From NCBI GenBank assembly GCA_002383375.1, contig DFYR01000016.1, positions 28,233-49,845 of the forward strand: a DNA stretch of 21,613 nucleotides, in the 5' to 3' direction. Under the pieces are notes generated by a model. It did not search any database. It had not been told where the DNA came from and worked only from the letters and a program-made list of their open reading frames with translations. The position numbers and the translations under genes were made by a program. Below are positions 7,709 through 14,347 of the stretch, one piece after another (within the stretch, counting starts at the first letter, position 1; the number at the start of each line of letters is the position of its first letter). Origin of the DNA: Spirochaetaceae bacterium UBA4077 (GTDB lineage: Bacteria > Spirochaetota > Spirochaetia > Treponematales > Rectinemataceae).

Positions 7709-10605
7709 ATCCGCATCCCCAGGGCCAGGCCGATATGAAGGCGATCACCGTCGGAGAGAAGGCTGTCGAAAGCCCAGGCAGCTTCGATGTCCAGGACCAG
7801 GCGGCCTTCGGCCGCAAGTCCGGCCAGGAGCGCCAGTTGAATCTCCAGGGATAAAAAGGCGGAGGATGGAAAAGCCAGGGTGGAACCTAGACTGAGAGCC
7901 GCAGCTCTAAATCCGCCGCTGAGACCGAGACTCCCAATGGTCCAAGCGGGCAGCCAGGGCATCCTCAAGACACCCAGCGCTTTCCATGGACTGACAGAAA
8001 AGAAACGTACCAAAAGCTCTCCAAAACCGTACCAAGAAGAGCGGGAGTCCAGGCGGGCATATTCGGTATAATACGGATACGGGGCAGCCAGGGCTGAAGG
8101 ATAGAGATCGCTTGATTGAAGAAAAAACCTCCCAGCCGGGGCAAAGACCAGCTGGTCATCCAGGCTGTACGCACCGAAAAGCGAAAGCTGGAGCGCAGGG
8201 CGGGGAAACGAGAGTTTGAATCTGCCCGAAAAGGAAGCCCCGTCTGCGAGGCTTGAAAGCGACTCGTAGTCTACGGCCAGGGAAGCCTGGACTCCCTTGG
8301 GATCGAAGGGAAAAAAGGGCAGCGAATACTGATCCGAGTAACCTAGCTGGAGACTTGTCCCCATGGAAAGATAGTCCAAGTCAGGGGCAAAATATTTTTG
8401 CAGGGTAGGCTGGTCATCCATGCCCGCGATGCTGCCCGAAATCCCTGTCCAGAGCAGTCGCTGCAAGGGCAGAAGCCGAAGGTAGTATTCGTAATCCACT
8501 CCGAGCCCCATGACCCTGTAAAAGCCCTTTCCTAAGGCTCCGGGACTATAGCTGTCCCGGGCGCTCAGTTCTAGCAGCCTTGTATCGGGACTCAGACTGA
8601 AGGAAAGCGAGGCCTCAGGCATGGAAGCGCCGAAATGCCAGCCCGCCGATGCGGCCCAGGCCAGGCGTTCGGTGATGTCCATGCCCTGGATTTGAATTCC
8701 CAGGGAATTCCTGTCTGCGTAAGGATAGCGACTTGTCTCCAGAGCGAGGGGGAAACGCTCTTCCCTCATTGTCTGGATAGCCTGGATAGACTGTAATGCG
8801 GGATCCTGTTTGCTCTCGAGCCCCTTTTCGGTTTCTGCACCTAGGCCCAGCCCTTCGCGATAACGCTGCAGCGGTATCCAGGAAACAGTCACGCTATGGC
8901 CCTGGCTATCCAGAAACGCCTTATCCATCTCGCGTAGCTGCAGGCTCTGCCTGCCATCCAGATTACTCGACTTGAAGACCAGACGGCTGGAATCGATAAT
9001 CGCAGGATCCTCCGTCCCGCCTGGGAAGACAGTGTCCTGAATCCATAACGTCCAGGCAGCCTCGTCCCCGATCAGCAGGGCTAGCCCCAGGGCTTTGCCT
9101 GATTGGGGGAGCCCCAGCGCGATTATGGTGGTATTTTCTGCAGTTCCGTTATTGTGTCCAAGCGACAATGAAGAGACCGATTCAATAGGGCTCTCCAGGA
9201 TTTCCATGGAACCTTCTCTGTCCACCCTGGCTGGGAGCGTGAGAGCTCCGATTCGGATCAGGCCGTAGCTGAAATCCTTGAATCCTTCGCCGTCCGTGCG
9301 GTATAAAAAGGGCGCTTTCTGCTTTGTGCTTAGGTTCAGGGCGGCTTCGGCATAGGGCGGCTCTTCTCTCATTCCAACAAGATCCAGCCTGCCATGGACT
9401 AGGTCGTAGCGGTAAAGGGCAGGCTGCAGCTCGCCTCTGCCGTCGCTCCGGACCCAGTCCACCAGCAGCGCATCCCGCTCGGGGGAAAGCCTTAAGTATT
9501 CGATATAGGGGTCGGCGGCAAAGAGCCGCTTGGCCGGTGCCCCGGTCCTTAAGGAAAGCTGGTATACCCCCCAGCGCTCCAGATCGAGGTAGTAGATGCT
9601 GCTGCCCGCGGCGCAGTAGGGGCCGATCCTTCCGCTTATAAGGGGGAGAGGTTCAAGACTTTCGGCAGTGCCATTTTTACTATCATCGACAATCCCCGAT
9701 TCGACGCTTTCCAGGCTCGCAAGAAAATCCTGCCATAACGCTTCTAACTTCACGCCGCTTATCGTTTCAAACAGGCCCTTGGACAATAGGGTTCCGTCGA
9801 AGCCCTTGGGAATGCTGCCCTTGCCCGATTCGCTCCAGAGCGCTCCAATTACCTCTGGACCGAAACGGCCGGCCAGGTAGTCGACGAATAGGGCGCCATA
9901 GAGATAGGGAAGGCTGCCTGAGCCCGGGAATTCAGCCAAACCTGATACTTCCCAGGGGCTTCTTGCGGCGCCCAGGCTTATGTCTTTATAGACAGGTGCC
10001 AGCGCGGCCGGGTCGTTGAACCTCCCCGGGAGCCTTGCCTGCCCAGCGGCGCTACCTTCGCCCGAGTCTGTCCAGTCCATGCTCTCCATCCACACCGCCG
10101 TGCCCTCCGAGAACATCTTTGGGACTATCCACCCTGGGGGTACGATAAAATCGCCCATAAGCCAAGAGAGGGCGGACCAGAAAGGCGATCGGGCGTTCAT
10201 AGTGATAGCGTGGGTTAATTCATGGACGAATAGTGTCTTCAGCTCATCGGCCAGGGAAGAGAGTTCGTCGGATATTTTTGCTTTGGCCAGCTGTATCGAA
10301 ATCCGGTTGGACGGGAAGGCGGTAAAATAGCCGTTCAAGTAGTATTCTCGGTCTGACAGCAGGACAGGAAGCCTTTTCCATGGAGCTTTTATTCCCAGGA
10401 TCTGCTCCTGGCGCAAAAGCGCTTCGTCGGCGAAGCTTGCCAGGCGTTGGGCTTCCTCAGCCAGAGAAGGAGCGTAGAATATATCGAAGCGCTGTGTTCG
10501 CAGATGTCCGGCCTTTTCCCAGGATCTGAGGCTTTGGCTAAAGCCTGGCGAGCCCGAGAAAACCAAGACAACGATAAAAAGATTGAGCAGAATACGAGGC
10601 TTCAC
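7705..10605 (-). CDS. Secreted peptidase-MA-like metalloprotease, propeller-like middle, outer-membrane beta-barrel-like C-terminus
   Basis: I start this gene at the GTG at 10605, because it gives a clean signal peptide (KPR, then a hydrophobic stretch, then SGSPGFSQS, cleavage near residue 23). The frame extends to an ATG at 10641, but the extra 12 residues are polar and would contain the -10 hexamer. The mature protein begins with a gluzincin/peptidase-MA-like domain: HELTH at 128-132, third zinc ligand E167 in the SEGTAVWMES segment. The middle (about 330-600) contains repeated strand-turn-strand units with YLD, YRYD and LSPERD blocks, like a TolB/PD40 beta-propeller. The last 350 or so residues alternate hydrophobic and polar residues with many Tyr/Leu/Ser, as in an outer-membrane beta-barrel, although the final residue is Ile rather than Phe. 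At 966 residues it is the largest protein here. Its substrate is unknown. It is first in the minus-strand unit and overlaps the helicase start by 4 bp. Confidence 0.78.
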   Translation of the reverse strand: MKPRILLNLFIVVLVFSGSPGFSQSLRSWEKAGHLRTQRFDIFYAPSLAEEAQRLASFADEALLRQEQILGIKAPWKRLPVLLSDREYYLNGYFTAFPSNRISIQLAKAKISDELSSLADELKTLFVHELTHAITMNARSPFWSALSWLMGDFIVPPGWIVPKMFSEGTAVWMESMDWTDSGEGSAAGQARLPGRFNDPAALAPVYKDISLGAARSPWEVSGLAEFPGSGSLPYLYGALFVDYLAGRFGPEVIGALWSESGKGSIPKGFDGTLLSKGLFETISGVKLEALWQDFLASLESVESGIVDDSKNGTAESLEPLPLISGRIGPYCAAGSSIYYLDLERWGVYQLSLRTGAPAKRLFAADPYIEYLRLSPERDALLVDWVRSDGRGELQPALYRYDLVHGRLDLVGMREEPPYAEAALNLSTKQKAPFLYRTDGEGFKDFSYGLIRIGALTLPARVDREGSMEILESPIESVSSLSLGHNNGTAENTTIIALGLPQSGKALGLALLIGDEAAWTLWIQDTVFPGGTEDPAIIDSSRLVFKSSNLDGRQSLQLREMDKAFLDSQGHSVTVSWIPLQRYREGLGLGAETEKGLESKQDPALQSIQAIQTMREERFPLALETSRYPYADRNSLGIQIQGMDITERLAWAASAGWHFGASMPEASLSFSLSPDTRLLELSARDSYSPGALGKGFYRVMGLGVDYEYYLRLLPLQRLLWTGISGSIAGMDDQPTLQKYFAPDLDYLSMGTSLQLGYSDQYSLPFFPFDPKGVQASLAVDYESLSSLADGASFSGRFKLSFPRPALQLSLFGAYSLDDQLVFAPAGRFFLQSSDLYPSALAAPYPYYTEYARLDSRSSWYGFGELLVRFFSVSPWKALGVLRMPWLPAWTIGSLGLSGGFRAAALSLGSTLAFPSSAFLSLEIQLALLAGLAAEGRLVLDIEAAWAFDSLLSDGDRLHIGLALGMRI

Positions 10606-10611
10606 GCTGGG

Positions 10612-10620
10612 AGTATAGCA
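10612..10620 (-). promoter_or_regulatory. Extended -10 element directly before the peptidase gene
   Basis: On the minus strand TGCTATACT is a TGn-extended -10 whose hexamer (10617-10612) ends 6 nt before the GTG at 10605. No Shine-Dalgarno fits between them and the -35 region is poor. A start site about 7 nt after the hexamer would fall on or next to the GTG, giving a leaderless mRNA. This is inference from sequence only. Confidence 0.5.
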
Positions 10621-10675
10621 TCCCAGGCCATGTCGCGACACTAAAAAGCCTCTGGCGTGAAGAATGAATTTGCGC

Positions 10676-10681
10676 TATTCT
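10676..10681 (+). promoter_or_regulatory. Weak -10 candidate for the small unrecognised gene
   Basis: GCTATTCT supplies TATTCT at 10676-10681, 11 nt before the ATG at 10693, with no purine-rich ribosome binding site between. There is no good -35. The 87-bp gap between divergent starts (10605 and 10693) must hold both promoters, which is the main reason to consider it. Confidence 0.3.
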
Positions 10682-10692
10682 GACTTTCTGCA

Positions 10693-10998
10693 ATGAGACT
10701 AGAACAGCTCGGCGCGGGTTCCCATTTTTTCCTGGGCTCCCTCCGCTACAAGGCCTCCCCGTTTCGCGAATCGCGGGCTGGCGCATCGCTCGCCGCTCCC
10801 GATTCTGTAAAAGCGCACAGCCTCGGCCAGGCCTTACGCGAACTTTCGGCCGAGGACGAAGAGATCCCTCTTCCCGACGAGCATGGACCTATCGTTTTCA
10901 AGGACGGTATTTTCCAGATTGACGTATCTGAATCGGAAGGGTCGGCCGGGATCGACCCGGCGCTTAAAGGCCTCATCGACTCTATTCTCGGATCATAA
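10693..10998 (+). CDS. Small acidic protein of unknown function
   Basis: I do not recognise this 101-residue protein. It begins with a basic, mixed stretch (MRLEQLGAGSHFFLGSLRYK), continues through an Ala/Ser-rich linker, and ends in a strongly acidic part with AEDEEIPLPDEHGPIVFKDG and a final short helix-like DPALKGLIDSILGS. It has no signal peptide, membrane segment, cysteine pair or obvious nucleotide motif, so it is probably a soluble cytoplasmic protein. It stands divergent from the peptidase gene and 17 bp upstream of the exonuclease III gene, so it may be cotranscribed with it. The start has no Shine-Dalgarno. That the frame is coding is supported by its filling the space exactly between a promoter-like site and the next gene, and by codon use like its neighbours. 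Confidence 0.65.
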   Translation: MRLEQLGAGSHFFLGSLRYKASPFRESRAGASLAAPDSVKAHSLGQALRELSAEDEEIPLPDEHGPIVFKDGIFQIDVSESEGSAGIDPALKGLIDSILGS

Positions 10999-11015
10999 GT
11001 AAGCAAGGATTATGC

Positions 11016-11798
11016 ATGAGGACACTGCTTTCCTGGAATGTAAACGGTCTAAGGGCATGCGCGGGCAAGGGTTTTTCCGACTGGCTGTCCGCCCAGGACG
11101 CCGATTTTATCTGCCTGCAGGAGACAAAAGCCAATCCCGACCAGTTGGCAGCCGAGCTGCTCAATCCAGTAGACGGCAGAGGTAAACCCTATAAGGCCTA
11201 TTGGTCCAGCGCCAAGCGGAAAGGCTACTCGGGCACCGCTATTTTTGCCCGCAGGGAAGCCTCCTGGGTAGGCAGCCTGGGAGTGCCTGAATTCGACGAC
11301 GAAGGCCGAACGGTGATAGCGGATTTTGACGACTTTATCTTGATCTCTGCCTACTTTCCCAACAGCCAGGACATGGGAACCAGGCTAGACTACAAGCTGC
11401 GCTTTTGTACCGCTATGCTAGTGTACTGCGATTCCCTGCGCGCCAAGGGTAGACACCTGGTCTTGGCGGGGGATTATAACATCGCCCACAAGCCTATCGA
11501 CCTGGCTAGGCCCGAGCAGAACGAGGGCAATCCTGGCTACCTTCCCGAGGAAAGAGCGTGGATGGACAGTTTTACCGGCGCAGGCTATGTGGACAGCTTC
11601 CGTCGTCTCTGTCCTGAACCGGGAAAGTACACCTGGTGGACCTACCGGGTGCCCTCTGCCAGGGCAAATAACGTCGGCTGGCGTTTGGACTATCACTGCA
11701 TCGATCCCGAGTTCCTCCCAGCCCTCCTCAAAGCCGATATTCAGCCGGAGGTGACAGGCTCCGATCACTGTCCTGTGTCCCTGGTACTCGATGTATAA
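11016..11798 (+). CDS. xth: Exodeoxyribonuclease III / AP endonuclease (ExoIII family)
   Basis: This cytoplasmic Mg-dependent enzyme cuts DNA at abasic sites and removes 3' blocking groups in base excision repair. All family motifs are present in order: WNVNGLRA (7-14), LQETKA with metal ligand E36 (34-39), ISAYFPNSQ (about 110-118), AGDYNIAH with D153 and N155, RLDYH (223-227) and the terminal GSDHCPV with the D250/H251 catalytic pair. The length of 260 residues is normal for the family. The ATG at 11016 has AAGGA 6 nt upstream; an overlapping ATG at 11012 is out of frame. The gene follows the small acidic protein by 17 bp. The last codons contain a TATAAT hexamer (11794-11799) that may serve the rhomboid gene. 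Both the ExoA and XthA names are used for this family. Confidence 0.95.
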   Translation: MRTLLSWNVNGLRACAGKGFSDWLSAQDADFICLQETKANPDQLAAELLNPVDGRGKPYKAYWSSAKRKGYSGTAIFARREASWVGSLGVPEFDDEGRTVIADFDDFILISAYFPNSQDMGTRLDYKLRFCTAMLVYCDSLRAKGRHLVLAGDYNIAHKPIDLARPEQNEGNPGYLPEERAWMDSFTGAGYVDSFRRLCPEPGKYTWWTYRVPSARANNVGWRLDYHCIDPEFLPALLKADIQPEVTGSDHCPVSLVLDV

Positions 11799-11842
11799 TG
11801 AAAATCTAAGCGCCGGGCGCGATCCGGCGGGGAGGATTGCCT

Positions 11843-12406
11843 ATGAAGATCCGTTATAACGCTCCGGTCACCCTGACCTTCGCATTCGCCTCCGCGCTTG
11901 TCTTGATTCTCTCCATCACGATCCTGCCTTCCCTCACCGCCCAGTGGTTTTCAACCCCGGCTCCCTTCCGGCCAAACGTCTTCCAGGACTATATAAAACT
12001 CTTTACCTATATATTCGGTCACGCTTCAGTCCAGCACTACATGGCCAACTTCACCATGATTCTCCTTCTGGGCCCTCTGCTCGAGGCTGCCTACGGATCG
12101 GGCTTTCTGCTTCTCAGTATCGCGGTCACCGCGGCTATCACAGGGTTAATGAACGTACTTCTCTTTCCCGGCACGGTGCTCCTGGGAGCTTCTGGGATTG
12201 TTTTTATGATGATAATCCTCGCTTCTATAACGAACTATAAAAAAGGGGAAATACCCCTCAGTTTCATTCTTGTCATGATTGTCTACCTGGGCGGCCAGAT
12301 ATGGGATGCCCTGGCCAAGCAGGACAACATTTCCCAGTTCGCCCATATAGCGGGTGGCCTGGCTGGCAGTGTGATGGGTTTTTTCCGCGGCCGGCCGCGC
12401 GCCTGA
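11843..12406 (+). CDS. Rhomboid-family intramembrane serine protease
   Basis: This 187-residue polytopic membrane protein belongs to the rhomboid proteases, which cleave transmembrane substrates inside the bilayer. The catalytic pair is visible: S117 in LLGASGIVFM and H168 in SQFAHIAGGLAG in the last membrane helix. The preceding helix carries the conserved GHASVQHYMANFTM segment (H60, H65, N69), the oxyanion/entry region of the family. About six hydrophobic segments are present, the bacterial core number. I choose the ATG at 11843, which has GGGGAGG at 11829-11835 with a 7-nt spacer; a TTG at 11837 in the same frame lies too close to that site. It is followed 24 bp later by the 2-amino-3-ketobutyrate CoA ligase gene. 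The substrate is unknown. Confidence 0.9.
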   Translation: MKIRYNAPVTLTFAFASALVLILSITILPSLTAQWFSTPAPFRPNVFQDYIKLFTYIFGHASVQHYMANFTMILLLGPLLEAAYGSGFLLLSIAVTAAITGLMNVLLFPGTVLLGASGIVFMMIILASITNYKKGEIPLSFILVMIVYLGGQIWDALAKQDNISQFAHIAGGLAGSVMGFFRGRPRA

Positions 12407-12430
12407 GCGCATCGCGGAGAGGAGGAATGC

Positions 12431-13663
12431 ATGTACGGTTCCATGCAATCGGAGCTTAGTGAAAAATTAGCGGCGATCAAGGCCGAGGGGCTCTACAAGG
12501 ATGAGCGGGTGCTCGCGGGACCCCAAGGCAGCCTGATCCGCGTTTCCGACGGCAAGGAAGTGCTCAACTTTTGCGCGAACAATTATCTGGGGCTGGCGAA
12601 CAATTCCGAAATTCGAAAGGCCGCTGTACAGGCTATGGAAACCTGGGGCTACGGCCTCGCATCGGTGCGCTTTATCTGCGGCACCCAACAGCCGCATAAG
12701 GAATTGGAGAAAAAAACGGCGGAGTTTTTGGGCATGGAGGATTCCATTCTCTTTTCTTCCTGCTTCGATGCCAACGGCGCCGTCTTCGAGCCACTTCTGG
12801 ACGAAGACTGCGCGATCATATCCGACAGCCTCAACCACGCATCGCTTATCGACGGAGTCAGGCTGTGCAAGGCTAAGCGCTGGGTCTACGCCCACGGCGT
12901 CATGGACGACAGCCTGGAGCTCGACCTCGAGACAGGCCGCCAGTCCAAGGGTCTGGAGCGCTGTCTCAAGGAAGCCGCCGGAACCAGGTTGCGCCTTGTA
13001 GCCACCGATGGTGTTTTCTCCATGGACGGGGACATCGCCGACCTGAAATCCATCTGTGACCTGGCCGAGCGCTACGACGCCCTCGTCCTCGTGGATGATT
13101 CCCATGCCACAGGCTTCCTGGGCGCCCACGGACGGGGAACCTGGGAACACTGCGGTGTTGCCGGCAAAATTGATATCATCACCACCACTTTCGGCAAGGC
13201 CTTAGGGGGCGGTTCCGGCGGAGTGGTAGCCTCCAGGAAAGAAATCGTAGAGTATCTTCGCCAGAAGGCCAGGCCTTATCTCTTTTCCAATACACTCGCC
13301 CCCTCCATCGTGGGAGGCACGCTTAAAGCTCTGGATATGCTCGGATCCTCCACTGAGCTCAGAGACAGGCTGGAAGCCAATACTCAGCGCTTTAGGACTG
13401 CCATGACCGCTGCCGGCTTCGACATACGGCCCGGCGTCCACCCTATCTGCCCGGTGATGCTTTACGATGAAAAGCTCGCCCATAGGATGGCCGAGGAGCT
13501 TCTTGACGAAGGCGTCTATGTAATCGGTTTTTCCTTTCCCGTGGTACCCAGGGGCAAGGCTCGCATTAGGGTTCAGATATCCGCCGCCCACGATGCCTCC
13601 CAGATAGACTTCGCCGTGGCTGCCTTCACAAGAGTGGGCAAGCGGATGGGTATCCTTCGGTGA
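12431..13663 (+). CDS. kbl: 2-amino-3-ketobutyrate coenzyme A ligase (glycine C-acetyltransferase)
   Basis: This PLP enzyme of the alpha-oxoamine synthase family splits 2-amino-3-ketobutyrate with CoA into glycine and acetyl-CoA, the second step of threonine breakdown. The lysine for the internal aldimine is K256 in TTTFGKALGGGSGG. D222 and H225 lie in VDDSHATGFLG, and H136 in SLNHASLIDGVR. The stretch ASVRFICGTQQPHKELE is much closer to Kbl than to BioF, HemA or serine palmitoyltransferase as I recall them. At 410 residues it is about 12 longer than the E. coli protein, mainly from an insertion near 157-180 (MDDSLELDLETGRQSKGLE). AGGAGG 5 nt before the ATG is a strong ribosome binding site. 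The usual partner, threonine 3-dehydrogenase (tdh), is not in this window; the upstream gene is a rhomboid protease. Confidence 0.93.
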   Translation: MYGSMQSELSEKLAAIKAEGLYKDERVLAGPQGSLIRVSDGKEVLNFCANNYLGLANNSEIRKAAVQAMETWGYGLASVRFICGTQQPHKELEKKTAEFLGMEDSILFSSCFDANGAVFEPLLDEDCAIISDSLNHASLIDGVRLCKAKRWVYAHGVMDDSLELDLETGRQSKGLERCLKEAAGTRLRLVATDGVFSMDGDIADLKSICDLAERYDALVLVDDSHATGFLGAHGRGTWEHCGVAGKIDIITTTFGKALGGGSGGVVASRKEIVEYLRQKARPYLFSNTLAPSIVGGTLKALDMLGSSTELRDRLEANTQRFRTAMTAAGFDIRPGVHPICPVMLYDEKLAHRMAEELLDEGVYVIGFSFPVVPRGKARIRVQISAAHDASQIDFAVAAFTRVGKRMGILR

Positions 13664-13674
13664 GTCAGGGCTGC

Positions 13675-13740
13675 AATCCGGTCAAATAAATGCTATAACG
13701 CGGGTTCAGTCCGGCTAAATAAATGTTATAACGCGGCTTC
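13675..13740. repeat. Two-copy 33-bp tandem repeat with promoter-like core
   Basis: Two directly adjacent 33-bp units (13675-13707 and 13708-13740) agree at 28 of 33 positions. A degenerate third unit begins at 13741 (AGTCTGGCC) and fades after about 12 bp. Each unit contains AAATAAATG(C/T)TATAACGCGG, which includes a TGn-TATAAC extended -10-like element. The array starts 11 bp after the kbl stop and ends about 100 bp before the zinc-ribbon gene. It could be duplicated operators or tandem promoters, or a leftover of slippage. Confidence 0.8.
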
Positions 13741-13762
13741 AGTCTGGCCGAAGTAGCCCCAC

Positions 13763-13792
13763 TTTACCTTTTACGCGCTTTTTTATTATATT
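13763..13792 (+). promoter_or_regulatory. Candidate promoter of the zinc-ribbon gene
   Basis: TTTACC (13763-13768), an 18-bp spacer and TATATT (13787-13792) form a plausible sigma-70-type promoter. It would give a leader of about 40 nt ending in GAGGT (13831-13835), 7 nt before the ATG at 13843. TATTAT at 13784 is an alternative -10. Confidence 0.4.
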
Positions 13793-13842
13793 GACCAGCG
13801 AACGAATCAATCCCATTTTCTACACAAACCGAGGTAGCAGCA

Positions 13843-14190
13843 ATGCCTACATATGAATATGAATGCCGGGACTGCCACTATAACTTTGAAAGGTTCCAGG
13901 CTATGTCCGATGAACCGGTCAAGATCTGTCCCCAATGCGGAGGCAGTGTGCGCCGCATGATCGGAGGAGGCAGCGGCATCATTTTTAAAGGCAGTGGTTT
14001 CTATATCAACGATTCCAGAAAATCCACCACCGGCGTCACGGGTATATCCAAGACCTCTTCGGAGCACAAGAGTGACGCTGGAACTTCCGGGACAGAAAAG
14101 CCCTCTCCGGCCGCAAGTTCTTCCAGCTCAGCCGCCTCCAACCCGGCTTCGTCGTCGTCTCAGGCTCCCGCCGCCAAGGCAGTATCATAG
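13843..14190 (+). CDS. FmdB-family zinc-ribbon protein with low-complexity tail
   Basis: The first 55 or so residues are a classical FmdB/CxxC_CxxC zinc ribbon: MPTYEYECRDCHYNFE with C8 and C11, then ICPQCGGSVRRMI with C29 and C32, then the usual GGGSGIIFKGSGFYINDSR. Members are small, widespread proteins annotated as putative regulators after FmdB, found upstream of formamidase genes; the molecular function is poorly known. After residue 60 comes a Ser/Ala/Thr-rich disordered tail of about 55 residues, which is common in the family. The ATG at 13843 follows GAGGT by 7 nt. The gene appears to stand alone, with a 33-bp tandem repeat upstream and a weak terminator-like site downstream. Confidence 0.9.
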   Translation: MPTYEYECRDCHYNFERFQAMSDEPVKICPQCGGSVRRMIGGGSGIIFKGSGFYINDSRKSTTGVTGISKTSSEHKSDAGTSGTEKPSPAASSSSSAASNPASSSSQAPAAKAVS

Positions 14191-14198
14191 GCTGTCCA

Positions 14199-14219
14199 TA
14201 CCCAAGGTAGATTTTTTTT
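14199..14219 (+). terminator. Weak terminator-like site after the zinc-ribbon gene
   Basis: TACC, loop CAA, GGTA gives only a 4-bp stem, but a run of eight T (14212-14219) and a further T-rich stretch follow. The long U-tract is suggestive while the stem is weak, so it may be only a pause or a partial terminator. Confidence 0.35.
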
Positions 14220-14260
14220 ATATTTTTTCTCATTTTACTGCCGACAGGCCTGATTACGTG

Positions 14261-14324
14261 GTATTTTATAACTATAGAAATACTACTCAATAGAAGGAGA
14301 GGAGGGAGGGAGCGGTAGAAATAC
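14261..14324 (+). promoter_or_regulatory. AT-rich leader with inverted and direct repeats before the mutase gene
   Basis: GTATTT (14261-14266) is complementary to AAATAC at 14278-14283 and again at 14319-14324; both lie in a 9-bp direct repeat TAGAAATAC (14275-14283, 14316-14324). Between the two copies is a purine-only block (14293-14313) rich in GGAG. The left arm could pair with either copy, so two alternative RNA folds are possible, or the inverted repeat could be a protein site. TATAAC and TATAGA within it are -10 candidates, with no clear -35. No cobalamin-riboswitch B12 box is visible. Confidence 0.35.
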
Positions 14325-14347
14325 GCCTGCACAAAGGAGGTGCTGAC

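Noticed and set aside
10606..10641. The ATG at 10641 as the peptidase start
   Set aside because: It would put 12 polar residues in front of the signal peptide and the extended -10 inside the coding region; the GTG at 10605 fits better.
14291..14313. Purine-rich GGAG block as a G-quadruplex or as a second ribosome binding site
   Set aside because: Only two GGG runs occur, giving at best a weak two-layer quadruplex, and no start codon with a credible frame follows it.
14191..14347. Possible cobalamin riboswitch before the B12-dependent mutase-like gene
   Set aside because: The conserved B12 box and the other core motifs of the class are not visible, and the leader is AT- and purine-rich instead.
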